From: Pseudomonas cichorii
GTDB lineage: Bacteria > Pseudomonadota > Gammaproteobacteria > Pseudomonadales > Pseudomonadaceae
Direction of reading: 5' to 3'
NCBI RefSeq assembly: GCF_015471405.1
Contig: NZ_BLVZ01000010.1
Location: forward strand, 62,001-126,000
DNA: 64,000 nucleotides
Shown here: positions 58,822-64,000 of the stretch, one piece after another
Numbering within the stretch: the first letter of the stretch is position 1
How the letters are laid out: every line of letters starts with the position of its first letter
Notes under the pieces: model-generated
Told to the model about the DNA's origin: nothing
Databases searched by the model: none
The model's input: the letters and a program-made list of their open reading frames with translations, nothing else
Position numbers and translations under genes: made by a program

Positions 58822-60672
58822 ATGAATACATCCTTTACCTCACTCAGCCAACAACCCGGGCAATTGCCCGCTCTGCAGATCCCGTCAATCGACCTCGGCG
58901 GAAACGATGGGTTGGGTTGGGTCCAACTCAAGGATCCGCAAAAAGGCGTAGCGCTGTTTGCGTTCACGCCAGTCGGTACGGCCAAAGGCGACCTCATCGA
59001 ATTGTGGTGGAACGGCAAGGTCATCCAGAGCCTGCTCGCAAACCCTGATCGGGCCTCCATCGACTTTTCGGCGCTGCCTCAGGACATTCCCGATGAGCCG
59101 GAAGTTTGCGAGGTGTTCTACCGGATCACGCCCGCTGCGGGCGGTACACCCGGGGATTCTCCGGTGCGCCAGGTACGGGCCAAACGCAGCGTGCCCGGTG
59201 GCCTTGATACGGATAACCACACGCCCTACATCAATGACACTCTGGCACCTGTAGAAAACCTGCCCTCGAATATCGAGGTGCCAACCGACCGGCCACTGAC
59301 CGTCGCTGCCTGGGACAACATGCAGGAAGGCGACGTCCTCCGCCTGTTCTGGGCGAGCAACGAATTCTTCGTCGAGAACCCACCGCTGCCTGCGGACCAG
59401 GCGGGCAAACCGCAAACCATCATCGTGAGCGTCGCGTTACAGGCGGCTGCTGGCAACAGTGACAATCTGACGGTCTATTACGAGATCCGCGACCGGGTAA
59501 GCAACTGGTCGGGCTATTCGCTCGCCGCGTTCACCGCTGTCGATATTCTAGTAACACCCGCTCCGACGGTGAGCGAAGCGCCGGATGGGGTGCTGGACCC
59601 ACTCCAGGCCGTGGCAGGTGCAACCCTCGTGGTGGCTTACCCTGGCATGCTTGAAACCGATAGTATCCGCGTACGCTGGGACGGCAACGAGGATGCTACC
59701 AACCCTGTTTCCCTGTCCGGCAACCAGGCCAAGAGTGTCGAGTTTACTGTTACGCCCTCAGCCATTACCTCCGCTTTGGGTAGAACAGTGGAGGTCACCT
59801 ATGTCGTGACCCGTGGCACGAACGAGCTGGAATCGGATCCGCTGTCTCTGACGGTACAGGCACTACCCGGCTCGTCTCTGCCGACACCGAAAATCACACA
59901 AGCCACGTACCCGGGCAAGTTACTGTACATCAACCCGTTAAACGGTGATGCCGACCTGACCGTCGAGGCCTGGCCCCTCATCGCAACAGGTCAGCGTGTC
60001 TGGCTGCGTTTTGAAGGCACCGCCCGCGATGGCTCGGCCTGTAAGTGGGATCACCCGGTCTGGCAGGACTTCGCGATCACCAGCGATACGGCCCAAAGCA
60101 CCCAAGTAGCCTTGAGTGAACTGCAAAAACTCAAGCACCACACCTACATGCGATTGATCATGGAAGTATCGTTCGATGGAGGGCTGACCCGGACGCCGTT
60201 TCCAGTCGAAAACCTGACCATTGTCCATTACTACCCGGTAAGCGGTTTTGAAAACTGGGAAAGTTTCCCCACCCAGCACTTAGCGATCAATAAAACAGTG
60301 CACTGCTCGGATGACATGACTCTTTTCATCCATATAAGGTCACTTTCGATTGTAAACGTCAGCACAGTTCATCCAACCCTCGGTAACCGTACCCTGGAGG
60401 CCACAGGAGACAACCAGTTCATGCTCAGCTTTTCCGGTTTAATCAAGACCCTGAAGCTGTCTCATGTTGGCGCGGATCCCACCCGGGATCACATCTCCTT
60501 TTACGACATTGATGAAAAGACTATCGTTGATGCACCACTACAATCTGGCACCGGGATCGTTTCCCAGGAAATTCACCTGGGCCAGGCGTGCCATTCTTGC
60601 AGGGTATATCTGGGCCAGCAGCAAGGCACAGTACTTCTGGATAACCTGAGCTGGACGGCATGGTTCCCTTGA
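58822..60672 (+). CDS. Unrecognised 616-aa protein of tandem Ig-like domains
   Basis: A 616-aa protein without signal peptide or membrane segment. It reads as a chain of beta-rich modules of about 100 residues with a recurring pattern: a Pro-rich entry, a hydrophobic-polar pair such as GDLIELWWNG, GDVLRLFWAS, TDSIRVRWDG and GQRVWLRFEG, and an ending like EVFYRIT, VYYEIRD or VTYVVTRG. The last 150 residues differ (VHCSDDMTLFIHIRS; CHSCRVYLGQQQGT), forming a separate C-terminal domain ending in LSWTAWFP. AGGAG stands 6 bases before the ATG. I do not recognise a named family; proteins with such modules occur in plant-associated pseudomonads. It interrupts the usual oxidoreductase-prc pair and is flanked by direct repeats. 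Possible roles are an adhesin-like or exported carbohydrate-binding protein; no catalytic site is seen. Confidence 0.7.
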   Translation: MNTSFTSLSQQPGQLPALQIPSIDLGGNDGLGWVQLKDPQKGVALFAFTPVGTAKGDLIELWWNGKVIQSLLANPDRASIDFSALPQDIPDEPEVCEVFYRITPAAGGTPGDSPVRQVRAKRSVPGGLDTDNHTPYINDTLAPVENLPSNIEVPTDRPLTVAAWDNMQEGDVLRLFWASNEFFVENPPLPADQAGKPQTIIVSVALQAAAGNSDNLTVYYEIRDRVSNWSGYSLAAFTAVDILVTPAPTVSEAPDGVLDPLQAVAGATLVVAYPGMLETDSIRVRWDGNEDATNPVSLSGNQAKSVEFTVTPSAITSALGRTVEVTYVVTRGTNELESDPLSLTVQALPGSSLPTPKITQATYPGKLLYINPLNGDADLTVEAWPLIATGQRVWLRFEGTARDGSACKWDHPVWQDFAITSDTAQSTQVALSELQKLKHHTYMRLIMEVSFDGGLTRTPFPVENLTIVHYYPVSGFENWESFPTQHLAINKTVHCSDDMTLFIHIRSLSIVNVSTVHPTLGNRTLEATGDNQFMLSFSGLIKTLKLSHVGADPTRDHISFYDIDEKTIVDAPLQSGTGIVSQEIHLGQACHSCRVYLGQQQGTVLLDNLSWTAWFP

Positions 60673-60745
60673 GCCTGCATCCGCCCCTGAACCTCTGACG
60701 CAGCATTGCAATTGCAGATGAATTCCGGGGCGGACTGCGACCATA

Positions 60746-60786
60746 GTCAGGCGGGGCTTTGATGGCATATACCTGACCCGCCTGAC
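60746..60786. terminator. Hairpin after the 616-aa gene
   Basis: GTCAGGCGGG (60746-60755) pairs with CCCGCCTGAC (60777-60786); loop of 21 bases. No T-run. Starts 74 bases after the stop; a weak terminator or repeat. Confidence 0.45.
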
Positions 60787-60860
60787 CCCGCTTTCAAAGC
60801 GTATGGGTTGAGCAAAAGCTGAATGCTGGCTGAATCAACTCTACTTGGCTCCAATGCCCG

Positions 60861-61001
60861 TCAAGCCCCCAGAGGCTCATGTATTGCATCGTGTGCCGTG
60901 ACAGGCGCAGCCATCCGGATACGAACGTACTCTGCATTCATCACCGAACCTGATGGCTTCAGGCCTGGGACATATGCTTCAACGCCTTGCAATGCCTTCA
61001 C
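60861..61001 (-). pseudogene. Truncated 5' remnant of a quinone oxidoreductase gene
   Basis: A GTG with GGAGG upstream opens a 46-codon frame on the minus strand. It starts MKALQGVEAYVPG and continues with YVRIRMAAPVTAHD, which lines up with the first 45 residues of the intact oxidoreductase (MKALQGVEGHVEW; QVRIKVAAAGLNRAD). It then stops after HEPLGA. Its start context is nearly the same as that of the intact gene 2.5 kb away. The rest of the enzyme is absent. It is therefore a partial copy produced by duplication, followed by decay of the coding part. Confidence 0.65.
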
Positions 61002-61091
61002 ACTGCCTCCATAGTGAGTCAAGACTGAGCCCGAAGCTGTTTAGCCGGGCTTTTGCATTGTGCGGCCGGGTCCGAAGGAACCGGCGACCTC
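60919..61091. repeat. Direct repeat B: copy of the oxidoreductase/prc intergenic region
   Basis: Second copy of the block at 58390-58560, now directly upstream of prc. It holds the remnant's start and what must be the prc promoter region. After GCGACCT (about 61091) the two copies diverge. Confidence 0.8.
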
Positions 61092-61105
61092 AAAGACGGC
61101 CTAAT

Positions 61106-63220
61106 ATGCGTTATCAATTGTCACCACGTCGAATCAGCATGAAGCACTTACTCCCAAGCACCGCCCTTGCACTGTCTATCGGTCTTAGCCTGTTGCCGAT
61201 GTCAGCCAGCACTTTTGCCGCCAACAGCTGGGACAATCTTCAGCCGGACCGCGACGAAGTGGTTGCCAGTCTCAACGTGGTTGAGCTGCTCAAGCGACAT
61301 CACTACAGCAAACCACCGCTGGACGACAAACGCTCGGTCATCATCTATCAGAGCTACCTGAAGCTTCTGGACCCGTCTCGCAGCTATTTCACAGCCAGCG
61401 ATATCACTGAGTTCGACAAGTGGCAGACCCAGTTCGACGACTTCCTCAAGAGCGGCGACCTGAACCCTGGCTTCATCATCTACAAACGTTATCTGGATCG
61501 CGTCAAGGCGCGTATGGATTTCGTTCTGGCAGAGTTGAACAAAGGCGTCGACAAGCTCGACTTCAATGCCAAGGAAACCCTGCTGGTCGACCGCAAGGAC
61601 GCCGCATGGCCCAAGAATGAAGCCGAACTGGACGAACTGTGGCGCAAGCGCGTCAAGGATGAAGTCCTGCGTCTGAAGATCGCCGGCAAGGATCCTTCGA
61701 AGATCCAGGAAACCCTGACCAAGCGTTACAAGAATCAACTTGCGCGTCTGGGCCAGACCCGCGCCGAGGACATCTTCCAGGCGTACATCAACACCTTCGC
61801 CATGTCCTACGATCCGCACACCAACTACCTGTCTCCTGACAGCGCGGAAAACTTCGACATCAACATGAGCCTGTCGCTGGAAGGCATCGGCGCTGTGTTG
61901 CAGAGCGACAACGACAACGTGAAGATCGTGCGTCTGGTGCCGGCAGGCCCGGCAGCCAAGACCAAGCAGGTCGCTCCGGCCGACAAGATCGTCGGTGTTG
62001 CCCAGGGCGACAAGGAAATGGTCGATGTCATCGGCTGGCGCCTGGACGAAGTGGTCAAACTGATTCGCGGGCCTAAAGGCTCGGTCGTACGCCTGGAAGT
62101 CATTCCTGCCAGCAACGCGCCGAACGACCAGACCAGCAAAATCGTGTCCATCACTCGTGAAGCGGTCAAGCTCGAAGAACAGGCGGCGAAAAAGTCGATC
62201 CTGCACCTGAATCAGGATGGCAAGGATTACAAGCTCGGCGTCATCGAGATCCCGGCCTTCTATCTGGACTTCAAGGCCTATCGTGCCGGCGACCCGCAGT
62301 ACAAGAGCACCACCCGCGACGTCAAGAAGCTGCTGACCGAACTCAAGGCAGAGAATGTCGATGGCGTCGTGCTGGACTTGCGTAACAACGGCGGCGGCTC
62401 CCTGCAGGAAGCCACCGAACTGACCAGCCTGTTCATCGAACAGGGCCCGACGGTTCTGGTGCGCAATGCCGACGGCAAGGTCGATGTACTCGAAGACGAA
62501 GCCAAAGGCGCCTTCTACAAAGGCCCGATGGCACTGCTGGTGAACCGTCTGTCAGCGTCGGCCTCGGAGATTTTCGCAGGCGCCATGCAGGACTATCACC
62601 GCGCGCTGGTGATTGGCGGCCAGACCTTCGGTAAAGGCACCGTACAAACCATTCAGCCGCTCAACCACGGCGAGCTGAAACTGACACTGGCCAAGTTCTA
62701 CCGGGTATCCGGCCAGAGCACCCAGCATCAGGGTGTAGTACCGGACATCACTTACCCGTCGCTGATCGACACCAAGGAAATCGGTGAGAGTGCCCTGCCC
62801 GAGGCCATGCCATGGGACAGCATCAAACCGGCGATCAAGCCTGCAATCGATCCGTTCAAGCCATTCCTGGCGCAGTTGCAGTCGCGACATGAAGCCCGCA
62901 CGGCCAAGAACGCCGAGTTTGTCTTCATCGAAGACCGCCTTGCACTGGCCAAGAAGCTGATGAGCGAAAAAACCGTCAGCCTCAATGAAGTGGATCGTCG
63001 TGCCGAACACAGCGCGATCGAAAGCAAGCAACTGGCCCTTGAAAACACTCGCCGCAAAGCCAAGGGCGAAGAGCCGCTCAAGGAACTGAAAAAAGAGGAC
63101 GAGGATGCCCTGCCAGTAGAGAACGAGAAGACTAAACCCGAGGATGATGCCTACCTGGCAGAAACCGGGCGCATTCTGATCGACTATCTGGGGCTGAGCG
63201 CTTCGGTAGCAAAGAAGTGA
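61106..63220 (+). CDS. prc: Carboxy-terminal processing protease Prc (AlgO/Tsp)
   Basis: A 704-aa periplasmic protease of family S41. The N-terminal export signal includes LPSTALALSIGLSLLPMSAS and is cut near TFA-AN. A PDZ domain lies near residues 250-340 (LEGIGAVLQSDNDNV, VRLVPAGPAAKT). The catalytic Ser485 is in SASASEIF and Lys510 in FGKGTVQT. The C-terminal region is charged (KKEDEDALPVENEKTKPEDD). In Pseudomonas the homolog AlgO/Prc degrades MucA and so affects alginate production. The start is 61106 or 61139, both without a strong ribosome site; 61106 is used. Its promoter lies in repeat B. Confidence 0.93.
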   Translation: MRYQLSPRRISMKHLLPSTALALSIGLSLLPMSASTFAANSWDNLQPDRDEVVASLNVVELLKRHHYSKPPLDDKRSVIIYQSYLKLLDPSRSYFTASDITEFDKWQTQFDDFLKSGDLNPGFIIYKRYLDRVKARMDFVLAELNKGVDKLDFNAKETLLVDRKDAAWPKNEAELDELWRKRVKDEVLRLKIAGKDPSKIQETLTKRYKNQLARLGQTRAEDIFQAYINTFAMSYDPHTNYLSPDSAENFDINMSLSLEGIGAVLQSDNDNVKIVRLVPAGPAAKTKQVAPADKIVGVAQGDKEMVDVIGWRLDEVVKLIRGPKGSVVRLEVIPASNAPNDQTSKIVSITREAVKLEEQAAKKSILHLNQDGKDYKLGVIEIPAFYLDFKAYRAGDPQYKSTTRDVKKLLTELKAENVDGVVLDLRNNGGGSLQEATELTSLFIEQGPTVLVRNADGKVDVLEDEAKGAFYKGPMALLVNRLSASASEIFAGAMQDYHRALVIGGQTFGKGTVQTIQPLNHGELKLTLAKFYRVSGQSTQHQGVVPDITYPSLIDTKEIGESALPEAMPWDSIKPAIKPAIDPFKPFLAQLQSRHEARTAKNAEFVFIEDRLALAKKLMSEKTVSLNEVDRRAEHSAIESKQLALENTRRKAKGEEPLKELKKEDEDALPVENEKTKPEDDAYLAETGRILIDYLGLSASVAKK

Positions 63221-63285
63221 CGGTTACTCATTAATGGCAAATTAATGGCATATGTCATTAAACAGTCATTGATCTGTAGTGTAAT

Positions 63286-63321
63286 AAGGGGCTGAGCGTA
63301 AGCGCGTTCAGCCCCTTTTTT
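63286..63321 (+). terminator. Terminator after prc
   Basis: AAGGGGCTGA (63286-63295) pairs with TCAGCCCCTT (63308-63317) around GCGTAAGCGCGT, followed by TTTT. Strong and placed 65 bases after the stop. Confidence 0.88.
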
Positions 63322-63337
63322 ATATCCAGAGACCGCC

Positions 63338-64000
63338 ATGACGATGAATGAGCAGTTGAGTGCACTGAGTTCTATTCTGGCTCGTAGTGATTTGCACAGC
63401 CTGTTCCAGCCCATCGTCTCACTCTCGGGGCGCAGTATTCTGGGGTATGAAGCCCTGAGCCGCGGCCCGTCAAACAGCAAGTTGCACTCCCCCATCAACC
63501 TGTTTTCCGTAGCGCGCCAGGCCGGTCGACTCAGCGAACTGGAACTGATGTGCCGCGACGGAGCCTGTCGTCGGTTCAGCCAGCAAAAACTGCCGGGCAA
63601 GCTGTTTCTCAATGTCTCTCCCGAATCCCTGCTGGAAATTTCCCACCCACCGGGCCGCACCCTTGAAATGCTGCAACGCTACGGCATCGCCCCGAAAGAT
63701 GTGGTGATAGAACTGACCGAGCAGATGCCCACGGATGATTTCGAGCTGCTGTACAACGCGCTGCACCATTATCGCGATATGGGTTTTTCCATCGCACTGG
63801 ATGACCTGGGTGCCGGTTACTCCAGCCTGCGGCTTTGGTCGGAACTACGCCCCGATTACGTGAAAATCGACCGGCACTTCATCGACGGTATTCATCAGGA
63901 TGCGGTCAAGCGTGAGTTCGTCGGCTCCATGCTGCAAATGGCCAAGGCATCACGGGCCACCGTAATCGCCGAAGGCATTGAATTGCCGGAAGAGCTCGCC
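63338..64000 (+). CDS. EAL-domain protein (c-di-GMP phosphodiesterase type), 3'-truncated by window
   Basis: The first 221 residues are in the window; the frame is open at its end. The EAL domain begins almost at once: LFQPIVSLSGRSILGYEALS (about residues 22-41), then NVSPE, VIELTEQMP, LDDLGAGYSSL (about 151-161), VKIDRHF and IAEGIE. All the metal and catalytic positions visible so far are kept (E of EAL, N, E, DD, K, E), so c-di-GMP hydrolysis is plausible. At this place P. aeruginosa has an EAL-CBS-GGDEF protein (from memory), so further domains probably follow. An ATG at 63344 is an alternative start. Confidence 0.88.
   Translation, partial: MTMNEQLSALSSILARSDLHSLFQPIVSLSGRSILGYEALSRGPSNSKLHSPINLFSVARQAGRLSELELMCRDGACRRFSQQKLPGKLFLNVSPESLLEISHPPGRTLEMLQRYGIAPKDVVIELTEQMPTDDFELLYNALHHYRDMGFSIALDDLGAGYSSLRLWSELRPDYVKIDRHFIDGIHQDAVKREFVGSMLQMAKASRATVIAEGIELPEELA

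Overview
The window is about 64 kb of chromosome from a fluorescent Pseudomonas, most probably the P. syringae group or a near relative. The grounds are gene content and order. The block lpxL - minC - minD - minE - rluA - apeB - GntR/ABC transporter - HAD phosphatase - quinone oxidoreductase - prc - EAL protein matches, from memory, the P. aeruginosa PA3242-PA3258 neighbourhood. There are also an N-acetylglutaminylglutamine amide (NAGGN) osmolyte cluster, mnmC, actP/yjcH, a Crc-sponge type sRNA, and many short palindromic repeats of Pseudomonas type. No rRNA, tRNA, complete insertion sequence or CRISPR array was seen.

Layout. 1-1715: end of a type I secretion system (ABC exporter C-terminus and HlyD adaptor). 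1.7-8.1 kb: accessory stretch, AT-rich from about 3.1 to 7.6 kb. It holds a gene fragment abutting a repeat, a small hypothetical gene, an XRE regulator, a coupled pair (two-helix membrane protein plus SAM methyltransferase) and an OLD-family ATPase/TOPRIM protein; it looks like a small defence island. 8.1-15.1 kb: polyphosphate:AMP phosphotransferase, a DUF892 stress protein, a zinc alcohol dehydrogenase with a small membrane partner, and a J-domain/DUF3829 pair. 15.1-17.6 kb: divergent hydantoin racemase and NCS1 permease sharing TTGTATACAA-like sites. 17.7-24.2 kb: mnmC and a LolD/MacB-like ABC exporter with an AttH-type lipoprotein. 24.4-29.2 kb: the NAGGN operon. 29.3-34.1 kb: yheU, csrA, ynfA, an SDR enzyme, DUF2784, DUF3309, actP/yjcH. 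34.3-36.3 kb: a glycine-betaine type binding protein and then a roughly 400-nt CrcZ/CrcX-family sRNA with a sigma54 promoter and an upstream palindrome. 36.3-45.4 kb: alpha/beta hydrolase plus MlaA-family protein, DUF805, a lipoprotein hydrolase, an autotransporter, a pirin and a patatin. 45.4-64 kb: the conserved lpxL-min-rluA-apeB block, a GntR-controlled ABC uptake operon with its own cytoplasmic phosphatase-superfamily enzyme, the HAD phosphatase, the quinone oxidoreductase, prc and a truncated EAL gene.

The most unusual structure is at 58.4-61.1 kb. The quinone oxidoreductase/prc intergenic region exists twice as a direct repeat. Between the copies sit an unrecognised 616-aa repeat-domain protein and a small possible leader ORF. 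The prc-side copy still carries a truncated second oxidoreductase 5' end of 46 codons. Other leads are the sRNA control region, three TGGTCTAGACCA-type operator candidates around the GntR/ABC operon, the coupled membrane-sensor/methyltransferase pair beside the OLD gene, and two well-resolved families of dispersed palindromes.
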